From: RGIG529 sp050950425 | GTDB lineage: Bacteria; Bacillota; Clostridia; Oscillospirales; Oscillospiraceae | Direction of reading: 5' to 3' | Length of the DNA stretch: 64,000 nucleotides | NCBI GenBank assembly: GCA_050950425.1 | Contig: JBMNHO010000001.1 | Location: 62,001 to 126,000, forward strand | In this document: positions 41,541 to 50,317 of the stretch, piece by piece | Numbering within the stretch: the stretch's first letter is position 1 | Layout of the letters: each line of letters begins with the position of its first letter | Translations under genes and position numbers: made by a program | The notes under the pieces: model-generated | Seen by the model: only the letters and a program-made list of their open reading frames with translations | What the model was told of the DNA's origin: nothing | The model's database searches: none

Positions 41541-43421
41541 ATGACACATTCCGCGCTGCGGGAAAAGGCTCGGGATTTGCCAAAATCTCCTGGCGTTTAT
41601 TTTATGAAAAACCAAGACGGCGAAATCATTTATATTGGAAAAGCGAAGATGCTACGCAGCCGCGTCAGCCAATATTTTCAGGAATATGCCGATCATGGCG
41701 CGAAAACCCGGGCCATGGTGAGGCAGGTGTCTGACTTTGATGTGATTTTGGTCAAAAGCGAGTTCGACGCTTTGGTTTTAGAGTGCAACTTAATCAAACA
41801 GCACATACCAAAATATAATGTGCTGCTGAAAGACGACAAAGGATATCCTTATATCCGTTTGACGGAAAAGGCCCGATATCCCAGGTTTTCTGTGGCAGCT
41901 GCCCGCCAGAAAGACGCCGCTTCCTACTTTGGGCCGTATGGGGGCCGGGGGGAAGTGAAGGCCGTGATTGACGCGATCTGCAAAACGCTGAAGCTGCCCA
42001 CCTGCAGCCGGGTATTCCCCCGGGACATCGGGAAGGCGCGCCCCTGCCTGCATTTTCATATGAAAAATTGCGAGGGGTGGTGCCAGATTCCAGACGGAGA
42101 GGCGCGCTACAAAGAGGCCGTCGCCCAGGCGGTACAGCTTTTGGAAGGACGGCAGAACGATTTGGAGCAATCGCTGCTGACCCGGATGGAGGAAGCGGCC
42201 GAAGCGCTGAAGTTCGAGCAGGCGGCCACGCTGCGAGACAGATATCAGGCGGTTTCCCGCCTGCGCAAGCGGCACCAGCTGGTATCCGGCGTGATGGCAG
42301 ACATGGATGCGGTGGGGCTGTATCAAGAAGGGGAGCATGCGTGCATCGTTTTCTCTCATTTTGTGGATGGAGTGCTGCTGGGACAGGATAAGAAGCTGAT
42401 CTCCTTGCCCATAGAGGAAACGGCGGAGACGGTTGTTTTCGCGGTTTTGAGCCAATACTACGGGAAGCGGGACCGGCTGCCCCGGCGCATTCTTCTGCCC
42501 ATCTTGCTGGAAGATAACGCACTGGAGGAGCTGCTGTCCCGGCAGGCGGGGTATACGGTCAAACTCCAGACGCCGAAAAGAGGGGAGCAGGCTCAGCGGG
42601 TTTGGGTGGCCAATGAAAACGCAAAAGAATTTTTGCGCCAGGCACTGACAAAAGAGGAGCGGGCGCGCAGCCTGCTCGCGGCCCTTTCCAAGCACCTTTC
42701 TTTGGATGAAATCCCCCGCCGAATCGAAGCGTACGACATTTCCAATACAGGCGCGTCCGACATGGTATCGGCCATGACGGTGTTTGAAGACGGAAAGCCA
42801 AAAAAACGGTTGTATCGGCACTTTCTGATCAAAGGACAAGAAGGGCCGGACGACTACCGGGCCATGGAAGAGACCGTTCGCCGCAGGGTGAACCGCTTTT
42901 TAGCGGGGGACGATGCGTTTTCTCCCTTGCCCGATTTGATGCTGATAGACGGCGGGAAAACCCACGCTGCGGTTGCCAGGCGGGTTTTGCGGGAGAGCGG
43001 GCATGACTTGCCCGTGTTCGGCATGGTGAAAGATGAAAAACACAGGACCCGGGCATTGGTCTCCCCGGAAGGAGAGGAGATTGGCCTTGTGGGCAACCAA
43101 AGCATTTTTTCTTTCATCGCCAGAATACAGGACGAGACGCACAACAGCGCCATCTCATTTCACCGAAAGCGGCGCAGCCAAAGCAGCGGCGCATCGGTGC
43201 TGGATGAAATCCCCGGTGTGGGGCGGGCGCGCAAGGCGGCGCTGCTCCGGGCGTTTCACAGCGTGAAGGCCATCGGGGAGGCGACGGAAGAGGCGCTTGC
43301 CCATGTGGTTCCAAAGCCGGTGGCGGCCCAAATTGCTGCTTTTTACCGAGGGCCGGATCATGAGCCGCCGACACAGCGGGCAAACGAGACAAAAGAGGAA
43401 GAGGAACGACAATGCGAGTGA
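41541..43421 (+). CDS. uvrC: UvrABC excinuclease subunit C
   Basis: 626 residues from MTHSALREKARDLPKSPGVYF. AAGGTGA precedes this ATG; the open frame extends upstream to 41361 but begins in a GC-rich hairpin. GIY-YIG nuclease (about 15-95: GVYFM, IIYIGKAK), UVR motif (about 205-240), RNase H-like C-terminal nuclease (YDISNTGASDMVSAMTVFEDG, LMLIDGGKTHA) and C-terminal HhH (EIPGVGRARKAALLRAF). It makes both incisions in nucleotide excision repair. rsmD starts 10 bp before its end. Confidence 0.96.
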   Translation: MTHSALREKARDLPKSPGVYFMKNQDGEIIYIGKAKMLRSRVSQYFQEYADHGAKTRAMVRQVSDFDVILVKSEFDALVLECNLIKQHIPKYNVLLKDDKGYPYIRLTEKARYPRFSVAAARQKDAASYFGPYGGRGEVKAVIDAICKTLKLPTCSRVFPRDIGKARPCLHFHMKNCEGWCQIPDGEARYKEAVAQAVQLLEGRQNDLEQSLLTRMEEAAEALKFEQAATLRDRYQAVSRLRKRHQLVSGVMADMDAVGLYQEGEHACIVFSHFVDGVLLGQDKKLISLPIEETAETVVFAVLSQYYGKRDRLPRRILLPILLEDNALEELLSRQAGYTVKLQTPKRGEQAQRVWVANENAKEFLRQALTKEERARSLLAALSKHLSLDEIPRRIEAYDISNTGASDMVSAMTVFEDGKPKKRLYRHFLIKGQEGPDDYRAMEETVRRRVNRFLAGDDAFSPLPDLMLIDGGKTHAAVARRVLRESGHDLPVFGMVKDEKHRTRALVSPEGEEIGLVGNQSIFSFIARIQDETHNSAISFHRKRRSQSSGASVLDEIPGVGRARKAALLRAFHSVKAIGEATEEALAHVVPKPVAAQIAAFYRGPDHEPPTQRANETKEEEERQCE

Positions 43422-43966
43422 TTACAGGAAGCGCCCGAGGAAGGCGCCTGAACGAACTGAAGGGAACGAAAGCAAGGCCGACCGCCGACCATGTCAAAGA
43501 GGCCATGTTTAACATTGTCCAGTTTCGGGTAGAGGGACGGCGTGTGCTGGATCTGTTCGCGGGCACGGGACAGCTTGGGATTGAGGCACTGAGCCGAGGG
43601 GCAAAATCAGCCACGTTTTTAGACATGCGGCCGGAGGCCGTTCGGCTGGTGCGGGAAAATCTGTCTCTTTGCAGGCTGGAGGGGCGGGCTAAGGTTCTTT
43701 TGGGCGGCGCGCTGGAATTTCTCGGCCGGACAGACGAAACATTTGACCTGATTTTTTTGGATCCGCCCTATGAATCGGAGCTGTTAAAAAGTGCGTTGGA
43801 AGCCATCGCAAGGTTTGACATTCTATCGGATCATGGTATAATACTGTGTGAAAGTAGCGTGACAGAATTGCTGCCCGAGCTCCCGCCGCCGTTTCAAGAG
43901 AGCCGGGCATATCGTTATGGCAAAATTAAAATTACAGTTTATGAAAGAAATGTGCCTCTTGTATAG
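43412..43966 (+). CDS. rsmD: 16S rRNA (guanine966-N2)-methyltransferase RsmD
   Basis: 184 residues. TADHVKEAMFNIV, SAM motif VLDLFAGTGQLGIEALSRGA and the catalytic IFLDPPYES (DPPY). It overlaps the uvrC end by 10 bp. It methylates G966 of 16S rRNA. The rsmD-coaD order is standard in bacteria. Confidence 0.95.
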   Translation: MRVITGSARGRRLNELKGTKARPTADHVKEAMFNIVQFRVEGRRVLDLFAGTGQLGIEALSRGAKSATFLDMRPEAVRLVRENLSLCRLEGRAKVLLGGALEFLGRTDETFDLIFLDPPYESELLKSALEAIARFDILSDHGIILCESSVTELLPELPPPFQESRAYRYGKIKITVYERNVPLV

Positions 43967-44014
43967 TGAATGATCGGGGAATCTGTCACCCTGTGAGGCG
44001 AAAGGATGGAACCC

Positions 44015-44521
44015 ATGAAAACTGCGATTTATCCAGGCAGCTTTGACCCTGTTACACTGGGGCATTTGAACATTATCAAACGCGCTGCCAATTGCTTCGA
44101 TAAGTTAATTGTCTGCGTGATGTATAATATAGAAAAGAACTATGGATTGTTTTCCCCGGGCGAACGGGCGGAGTTGATTCGCCGGGTGACCATGGGTGTA
44201 CCAAATGTAGAAGTGGATGTATCCAGCGACCTTCTGACGGACTATGCCAGGGCCAAGGGGGCCACTGTTGTGGTAAAAGGTTTGCGGGCTGTGTCGGATT
44301 TTGACAAAGAATTTCAGATGGCGCTGATCAATCGGCGTCTGAACCCTCAGCTGGACACCATGTTTTTAACCGCCAGCGAAAAATACATGTATCTCAGTTC
44401 CAGCGCCATCAAAGAGCTGGCCCATTACGGCGTGGATCTTTCCGGCTGGGTGCCTTGGGAAATCATTGATGACGTGGAGCAAAAAATGAAAGATTTGAGG
44501 GGTGTGCTGCCCGCATTTTAA
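44015..44521 (+). CDS. coaD: Phosphopantetheine adenylyltransferase
   Basis: 168 residues from MKTAIYPGSFDPVTLGHLNII. AAAGGA lies 8 bp upstream; ATG 44006 is too close to it. The nucleotidyl transferase T/HxGH motif is TLGHLN; KGLRAVSDFDKEFQMALINRRL and YLSSSAIKELAHYG match the family. It catalyses the penultimate step of coenzyme A synthesis. Confidence 0.97.
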   Translation: MKTAIYPGSFDPVTLGHLNIIKRAANCFDKLIVCVMYNIEKNYGLFSPGERAELIRRVTMGVPNVEVDVSSDLLTDYARAKGATVVVKGLRAVSDFDKEFQMALINRRLNPQLDTMFLTASEKYMYLSSSAIKELAHYGVDLSGWVPWEIIDDVEQKMKDLRGVLPAF

Positions 44522-44663
44522 AGGGCAGGCGATTACGGGCTACTCCGCGTCTTCCAGCTGGCGGATTTGACAGCTGCAGAAGGAACTTCCTTGGTTCGGC
44601 GGGCAAGGAGGAATGCGGTATCATTAAAAGACGGATTCGTCCGCCGGAGAAAGGGAGGAATAT

Positions 44664-45188
44664 ATGGCTGGCGAAGTAGATAGCCTGATTAAAATGCTGT
44701 ATGAGATGATTGAGGATGCGAAGGGATTTCCACTGGGGGCGGATCGCTGTATCCTGGAGCGGGACAAGGCGTTGGATTTATTAGAGGAAATCCGGTCGCA
44801 GCTTCCGCTGGAGCTGGCGGAGGCTCAGAAGCTAATCGCCACGAGAACAGAATATTTGACCACTGTGAAGCGGGAAGCCGACCAGATCAAACGGCAGGCG
44901 GAGGAACAGGCGCGCCAGATGGTTTCGGCCGACGCGACGCTTCTCGCTGTGCGAAAAAAATGTACGGAAATTGTCCAGGCGGCGGAAACCCGCTCCCGTG
45001 AATTGCGGCAGGCGGCCAACGACTTTTGCGAGGACGCTTTGCACCGCACGGAGGAGGCGGTGTCGGCGGCTCACGAGGAGATCAAACATTCCAGGATCAA
45101 GTTCCGCCAAGCAGTGGGCAGTACGGCATCTTCCGCTTCTGCGCCAAGCGGCTCGGCATATGACGTAAGCAAGGACATAGATGTGTAA
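44664..45188 (+). CDS. Conserved clostridial coiled-coil protein downstream of coaD
   Basis: 174 residues. The short N-terminal region (KMLYEMIEDAKGFPLGADRCILERDKALDLLEEI) matches my memory of a protein commonly found beside coaD in Clostridia, often annotated loosely as ATPase. A long charged coiled coil follows (about 45-145: READQIKRQAEEQARQMV...). The tail is Ser/Ala-rich. No Walker motif is present, so an ATPase label has no support. A DivIVA-like or scaffold role is conceivable. GGAGG precedes the start. Confidence 0.75.
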   Translation: MAGEVDSLIKMLYEMIEDAKGFPLGADRCILERDKALDLLEEIRSQLPLELAEAQKLIATRTEYLTTVKREADQIKRQAEEQARQMVSADATLLAVRKKCTEIVQAAETRSRELRQAANDFCEDALHRTEEAVSAAHEEIKHSRIKFRQAVGSTASSASAPSGSAYDVSKDIDV

Positions 45189-45293
45189 AGAAGAATGGAA
45201 ACGATAGAAAACAAAAGAGGAGCCGTTTCTCTCGCTCTATGGAGGCTTAGAGGGGATTGTCCCGACTTTGGCCTTTCGGTAGACAAACAGAAG

Positions 45294-45336
45294 GAGCTTG
45301 CCCGCTGGATTTTCCAAAGGACAAGCTCTCTTTTTG
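45294..45336 (+). terminator. Probable terminator downstream of the coiled-coil gene
   Basis: GAGCTTG pairs with CAAGCTC (45322-45328) and is followed by TCTTTTT. The stem is only 7 bp with a 21-nt loop. Confidence 0.55.
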
Positions 45337-45359
45337 TGGTTTCAGATTGTAGCATACGC

Positions 45360-46442
45360 TCAAAATTCGTCCTCTGCAGAAAAACAGAAGGTACTGTTCT
45401 GTTTCAAAGCAAAAGCGGCACAATACGCTTGTTCCAGCGGGATCCATTCTTGGAGAAACCGTGTAAACATGGAGTCATTGCGCGCTCGGATGCGCGCTTT
45501 TTGCGTTTGCTCTGACAAAGCAAGAAAAACTGTGATATGATACAGATGGCGGAGTTGAGGATGAAGGCTGTACGCGCCCTCTATCACGGTGAGGGGAGCA
45601 GCGGGCAGGCGCTCCGGGGGCTGCAGCGCTTGGCGCTTGCAGTCGAACCGTTGATAAGAAACAGGGGTGTTTTGCAAAAGAGCCGGGCCGACTTCCTGCA
45701 AAAACCGCTCCCAGTCTACGTTGCCTCCCGGGGTTTCCAGCCGCTGGGCTGTTTTGCGGTGGGCCGGGAGGAAGAAGTCGTCCATATGCAGCACAGTGCA
45801 GCCGTATATTTTTTGCATTTGGAGGGCAAGGGTGCTTTTTCCGGCACCGCTGCCTCCGTCAATGGCGACAACGCAACGCCCCTTTTGGGCAAGTGTCTGG
45901 TCAATGGCCGAAAACAGAGGCAGATACCGGGGAAACTGCACCCAAACCACGCGGTAGGAAGGGGCATACGCCTTTTGGTAGACATCGCTGTGAGGGACAG
46001 GGGGGTATCCGTCGCCCTGCCAGCCGGCCCATGTACGCGCCAGATCGTCTGGAGAGAAGGGGAGCAGAGACTCACGGCAAAGAGAAAGCAAAGCAGAGTA
46101 TCCTTCCGCCAAATCATCCAAGGCAGCGGGGCGATCTCCCTGCTGGGCAGCGGCGGCTGCAACCGCCCGATTTACCCGCTCGGGAGAAATCCCGGCAGGC
46201 AAGGCCCCGAGATGAATGCGAGACAAGCCGTTTCCGATGGGGTCGTGTAAACGGGCGGTAGGAAGGGCGTTCCTCATTTCCGAACGGATGCGGGAGACAT
46301 GCTCCTCTTCCCGGGAAGGGGAAATCAGGTGGCCCGGGCCAAAGACGCTTTGAAACATCAATTTATAAAAATCCTGCAACCCGCTGTTTGGATACCTTGC
46401 AAAATGCAACAAAAACAGAGCGGTCCAAAGGTCATTTCTCAA
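45360..46442 (-). CDS. Uridine-kinase-like P-loop kinase with an extra N-terminal domain
   Basis: 360 residues. The C-terminal half (about 190-350) is a PRK/uridine kinase-like fold: Walker A IDGGSGAGKSTLA, HMDDFFLP, VIEGAYS and RIRARN. The N-terminal ~170 residues are not recognised; they begin WTALFLLHFARYPNSGLQDFYKLMFQSVFGPGHL. The gene overlaps the end of an ECF S-component gene by 11 bp, so the kinase may trap the imported vitamin or nucleoside by phosphorylation. The substrate is unknown. Confidence 0.8.
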   Translation of the reverse strand: MRNDLWTALFLLHFARYPNSGLQDFYKLMFQSVFGPGHLISPSREEEHVSRIRSEMRNALPTARLHDPIGNGLSRIHLGALPAGISPERVNRAVAAAAAQQGDRPAALDDLAEGYSALLSLCRESLLPFSPDDLARTWAGWQGDGYPPVPHSDVYQKAYAPSYRVVWVQFPRYLPLFSAIDQTLAQKGRCVVAIDGGSGAGKSTLALQMQKIYGCTVLHMDDFFLPAHRKTAQRLETPGGNVDWERFLQEVGPALLQNTPVSYQRFDCKRQALQPPERLPAAPLTVIEGAYSLHPQLRHLYHITVFLALSEQTQKARIRARNDSMFTRFLQEWIPLEQAYCAAFALKQNSTFCFSAEDEF

Positions 46443-46956
46443 GGAGCTTCGCTCCTTTCAGCGCAAAGACCAAAAGGGGAACCAGAATAAGCTGCAACAA
46501 GATGCCGGGAAAAGCGTTTGCGAAAGCGCCCGCCCAGAAGAGCGCAAGGCTGAATTGGCTTCCGGACAGCCCCATCAGCAAATAGCTGGCGGCACCCCAA
46601 ACAAAACGGCCGCAGAGCATTCCAACGATGAGGCTCACGTAGACATAAACAGGGCGCTTGGGAAGCTTATGGCAAAGCAGACTGATGAAAAGGCCGTAGG
46701 CGGCCAGCTCCGCCGACATGGCAATGGCGGTGGGAAACAGGAGAGGCATAGAGAAAAGCAGGCTGCGGAAAAGGGGCAAGATCAGCCCCACAGCCAGACC
46801 GTATGGCCAGGGGCAAAGGAACGCGCAGAGCAGCACCGGCAGGTGCATGGGAAGAAGGCGAGCGCCCAGTTCTGGGATTTGCCCGGTGAGAAAAGGGAGC
46901 ATCAGGCCAATGCCCAGCATCAGGCCGGAAAGCGATAAGTATTTCACTGGTTTCAT
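46432..46956 (-). CDS. ECF transporter S component (substrate-binding membrane protein)
   Basis: 174 residues from MKPVKYLSLSG; the site AGAGGA precedes this ATG. Five to six membrane helices: LMLGIGLMLPFL, LLPMHLPVLLCAFLCPWPYGLAVGLILPL, SLIVGMLCGRFVWGAASYLL and LLQLILVPLLVFAL. The RLLPMHLPVLLCAF...G...G segment is typical of ECF S proteins. It needs the shared EcfA1/A2/T module encoded elsewhere. It is coupled to the downstream kinase; substrate not assigned. Confidence 0.82.
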   Translation of the reverse strand: MKPVKYLSLSGLMLGIGLMLPFLTGQIPELGARLLPMHLPVLLCAFLCPWPYGLAVGLILPLFRSLLFSMPLLFPTAIAMSAELAAYGLFISLLCHKLPKRPVYVYVSLIVGMLCGRFVWGAASYLLMGLSGSQFSLALFWAGAFANAFPGILLQLILVPLLVFALKGAKLLEK

Positions 46957-47008
46957 ATCCAAATTCCTCTCTTTCACAACGCAATCGCGAACCAATGGTT
47001 TTTTCTTT

Positions 47009-47037
47009 ATCCTACTGGAAGGATGGAGCTTCGTCAA
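47009..47037 (-). promoter_or_regulatory. Sigma-A-type promoter for the ECF-kinase operon
   Basis: On the minus strand, TTGACG (47032-47037), 17-bp spacer and TAGGAT (47009-47014), about 50 bp before the start codon. A 16-bp palindrome TTTACAGGTCTGTAAA lies just upstream of the -35. Confidence 0.6.
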
Positions 47038-47052
47038 GATCAAACGGGGAAT

Positions 47053-47068
47053 TTTTACAGGTCTGTAA
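47053..47068. promoter_or_regulatory. Palindromic candidate operator TTTACAGGTCTGTAAA
   Basis: A perfect 7+7 bp dyad around GT, 15 bp upstream of the ECF promoter -35. It could be a vitamin-regulator binding site. No adjacent regulator gene is seen. Confidence 0.4.
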
Positions 47069-47226
47069 AGAGAGTGTCTTTTTCGTCATTGGCGTTGCGT
47101 ACGGATCAATGATACTACAGATAGAGCGATAAACGGCAGAGAGCGCCTGCTGTTTCCGCCCTTTCAGGCAATAAAGCATCAAGTGCAGTATGAGAGGCTT
47201 TTTTCTCATCGGAAAGAAGGCTAATT

Positions 47227-49317
47227 ATGAATAGAAAAGTCATAAAAAAGAAAATCGTTTTAATCGCCGGCGATTCCGAGAGGAACCGTTCGATTTTGGC
47301 GGACATGCTGAGCGAGGAATTTAAAATCATAGAAGCGGCAAACGGCGCGCAGATATTCGACGTCATTCGGACGCGGAAAGCGAAAATCGACTTGATTTTG
47401 CTGGATATGGTCATGCCGGAGATGGATGGATTTGAAGTGTTGGAGCGGATGAACGAACATCGTTGGATGGACGAGATACCGGTTGTCTTGGTTTTAGGAG
47501 AGCAGACGCCATCGCACATAGAGCGTGCCTATGACCTGGGTGTGACAGACTGCGTCAACCGTCCGTTTGACGCCTTCATTTTGCGCCGTCGGGCAGACAA
47601 CGCCATTCGGCTCCATGCCAAACAGAAAAAGACGGCTTGTCTTACGGAAAGAAAAGACAGCGAAACAGAAAAAGACGATCAGCGTTTGATCCATATCTTC
47701 GGCCATGTGATAGAGTTCCCCAGTGGAAAAGACAGCCTGCATGTGCTTCGTCTCAACATCGTAACAGAGTTGCTTCTCAAGCGGCTGCTGCAGAAGGAGG
47801 AATGTCCGCTGTCTAGGGCCGGCGCGTATTTGGTCAGCAAGGCGTCTGCTTTACACGACATTGGGAAAGTGGCCATTCCGCTGGAGATTTTAAACAAGCC
47901 CGGAAAGCTGACTAGGGAAGAGTTTGAAATTATGAAAACACACGCGCGAAAGGGTGCCTCCATGCTGCAAAATCTTCCGTTTTATCAAAACGACCCTTTG
48001 GTTCAGGTGGCGTATGAAATTTGCCTTTGGCACCATGAAAGGTATGACGGCGGCGGATATCCAGATGGGCTGAAAGGAGAGGAAATCCCTGTTTCCGCCC
48101 AGATCGTGTCCCTTGCTGATGTGTACGCCGCGCTTACCAGCGGTCGTGTTTATCAAATGGCGTATTCGCATGAAAAGGCAATCGCGATGATTTTGAATGG
48201 AGAATGCGGTGCGTTTCACCCGCTGTTGTTGGAATGTTTGATGGAGGTTGAACACGACGTTTTGCTTCAGTTAGAGACAGAATACCAAGACCGAAACAGT
48301 CAGGGCGAACTGATTCAAAACAAAGAGTGGTCTGTTTCGGAACGCACGTTGCGGTTTTTGGAACAAGAGCGGAACAAGTACCTGTTTTTCGCTTCTACGT
48401 CCAATGAAATTCAGTTTGAGTTTACTTGCAGCCCGCCGATGATTACCATTTCGGAATGGGGAGCCAGGAAGTTGGGCTTGGACGAGGTCATTCAGGACCC
48501 GGCTCACGACACGAGGCTTTTGGACGTAATGGGCGAAGCGCAATTTCGGGAGCTGGCAGACGCCCTTTGCCGCACTACACCGGAAGAGCCGATGGTCCAA
48601 TATATCTGTGAGATAAAGGTGGAGGGAAAGCCCCGGTGGCATCAGTGCACTTGCCGCACGATGTGGTCGTCGGAAGAGCCGCCCCAGTACATGGGAGCCA
48701 TCGGCAAGGCAATGGACATCCACGAGGAGCGGCTTCAGTTGGATGAACTGCGGCATCGGGCAGATCACGATTCTTTGACGGGGCTGCCCAACCGGTCGAA
48801 CGGCCAAAAGCGCATTCAGAAACTGATGGCACAACACCCTAACGGAAACTTTGCCCTGGCCCTGTTTGACATAGATTATTTCAAACACATCAACGATTGC
48901 TACGGACACTTGTTTGGGGATCGGGTGTTGCAACACATAGCCGATCAAATGCGCCAAAACATCAGAAGCGAAGACATTGCCGCTCGCGTGGGCGGAGATG
49001 AGTTTTTGATTTTCCTGACCTATCAGACGGATCTGGAGAAAATCATCCGCCGTATTTTCAATGCGTTAAATGGAAGCTGCGAAGGTGTTCCCATTTCCGT
49101 CAGCATGGGTGTTGCCTGCACAGAAAGGGCAGGAAAAGAGTATGACATATTGTTTCAATGTGCGGATCGGGCGCTTTATGCCGGAAAACGCCAGGGGCGA
49201 GGACGATATTTGTTCTATGATGAAAGCATGGAGCATTTGTTTTCCGCGCTGTCTTCCATCAGAGATCTGGGAGAAACGAAAGACGAAGAAGAAACGAAGG
49301 GGCCGACTGATTGCTGA
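47227..49317 (+). CDS. REC-HD-GYP-PAS-GGDEF cyclic-di-GMP signalling protein
   Basis: 696 residues. Receiver domain 9-125 with D60 (LLDMVMP), but the conserved Lys is Arg (VNRPFD). HD-GYP domain about 180-345 with HDIGK near 210 and HHERYDGGGYPDGLKG near 268. A PAS-like segment lies at about 385-520. C-terminal GGDEF domain with intact GGDEF at 589-593 and an RxxD inhibitory site (R580-D583) exactly five residues upstream. Both synthesis and hydrolysis motifs are present, so it may make and degrade c-di-GMP. The unusual receiver may not be switched by phosphorylation. Monocistronic. Confidence 0.93.
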   Translation: MNRKVIKKKIVLIAGDSERNRSILADMLSEEFKIIEAANGAQIFDVIRTRKAKIDLILLDMVMPEMDGFEVLERMNEHRWMDEIPVVLVLGEQTPSHIERAYDLGVTDCVNRPFDAFILRRRADNAIRLHAKQKKTACLTERKDSETEKDDQRLIHIFGHVIEFPSGKDSLHVLRLNIVTELLLKRLLQKEECPLSRAGAYLVSKASALHDIGKVAIPLEILNKPGKLTREEFEIMKTHARKGASMLQNLPFYQNDPLVQVAYEICLWHHERYDGGGYPDGLKGEEIPVSAQIVSLADVYAALTSGRVYQMAYSHEKAIAMILNGECGAFHPLLLECLMEVEHDVLLQLETEYQDRNSQGELIQNKEWSVSERTLRFLEQERNKYLFFASTSNEIQFEFTCSPPMITISEWGARKLGLDEVIQDPAHDTRLLDVMGEAQFRELADALCRTTPEEPMVQYICEIKVEGKPRWHQCTCRTMWSSEEPPQYMGAIGKAMDIHEERLQLDELRHRADHDSLTGLPNRSNGQKRIQKLMAQHPNGNFALALFDIDYFKHINDCYGHLFGDRVLQHIADQMRQNIRSEDIAARVGGDEFLIFLTYQTDLEKIIRRIFNALNGSCEGVPISVSMGVACTERAGKEYDILFQCADRALYAGKRQGRGRYLFYDESMEHLFSALSSIRDLGETKDEEETKGPTDC

Positions 49318-49394
49318 AAAAAGAGCCACAAAGCGCCGTAGACCTCATGGGTGAGGGCCAAACGCAGTGGAGAACATTCCCGCCATGACCGGGC

Positions 49395-50054
49395 CTATGA
49401 ATATGTGATCAAGATCAGGAGCAGCCCCGACCGGAGGGAAATGCGGGCTACTTCCGCTGCAAATTCGTTGCTGACGCCCAAGGGGACGTCGTTTGTCAAC
49501 GTTGCATTTTTCAAAGGGTATTTCACTCCTTCCAGCGTTATCCCGTAAGACACGTCGCAAAAGGAAAAAACAGAGAGAAAAGCCCCCTTCTGCCGCCGGA
49601 GCGTAAGAGAGCCGGGGGACAGCGTGTAGAGCGTATAGCTGCTGTCCCGCATTTCGCAGCGGGCACCCTGTTTTGCCAAAAAAGCGCAAATGCTGCAATT
49701 GGCCCAAAAATGATCCACCCGGCCGCCGGTTGCCCCCAACAGCAAAAAGTCTTGAAACCCCAAGGAAAGCCCGTGGCGGACGGCCAGCATAGTATCTGTG
49801 TCGTCTTTCTCCGCGGAGACAGCGATACAGGGGATGGATGGATCCCGTGGGATAAGGCAGGAATCGAAATCCCCCATCAACAAATGGGGACGGATGCCTT
49901 GGGACACCGCGTGGTCGTATCCATGGTCACAGGCGATGATAAAGTCTGACGCCTTGGGTGTGAAAAGAACGCAGTCCGGCGCGCCGGAGAAAATGACGCA
50001 TCGGGCCGACTTTTCCGGATTCGTCGGATGCAGTTTGGCAGACAAAACACTCAC
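49395..50054 (-). CDS. thiN: Thiamine diphosphokinase
   Basis: 219 residues. Catalytic/nucleotide motifs: ACDHGYDHAVSQGIRPHLLMGDFDS, AEKDDTDTMLAV and LLGATGGRVDHFWAN. The C-terminal thiamine-binding beta domain has GITLEGVKYPLKNATL and GVSNEFAAEVARI. It makes thiamine diphosphate from thiamine and ATP. No TPP riboswitch is visible upstream. Confidence 0.94.
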   Translation of the reverse strand: MSVLSAKLHPTNPEKSARCVIFSGAPDCVLFTPKASDFIIACDHGYDHAVSQGIRPHLLMGDFDSCLIPRDPSIPCIAVSAEKDDTDTMLAVRHGLSLGFQDFLLLGATGGRVDHFWANCSICAFLAKQGARCEMRDSSYTLYTLSPGSLTLRRQKGAFLSVFSFCDVSYGITLEGVKYPLKNATLTNDVPLGVSNEFAAEVARISLRSGLLLILITYS

Positions 50055-50317
50055 TCCGTTTCAACAAGGCGAAATTTGTGATGCGGGGAAGATCAAGCCC
50101 GAGAAGATTCCATACGGGTCAATCAATCTGTCGATTGGTTCTTCTGACGGATTCAGTATACCACGTTTGGGGGCAAACGAAAAGCGGTTTTCCCGGGAAA
50201 CGGTTAAAACCGCTGGACCCTTTCCAATGCATACGTTAAAAAGGAGAAAAGATAGGTTGTCCTTTTCCGGGAAGTGGAGTAGAATAAAGAAGACTAAACC
50301 CAATTGGGAGGTGCGGG

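Noticed and set aside
49318..50317. TPP riboswitch near thiN
   Set aside because: No thi-box sequences on either strand around the thiN start.
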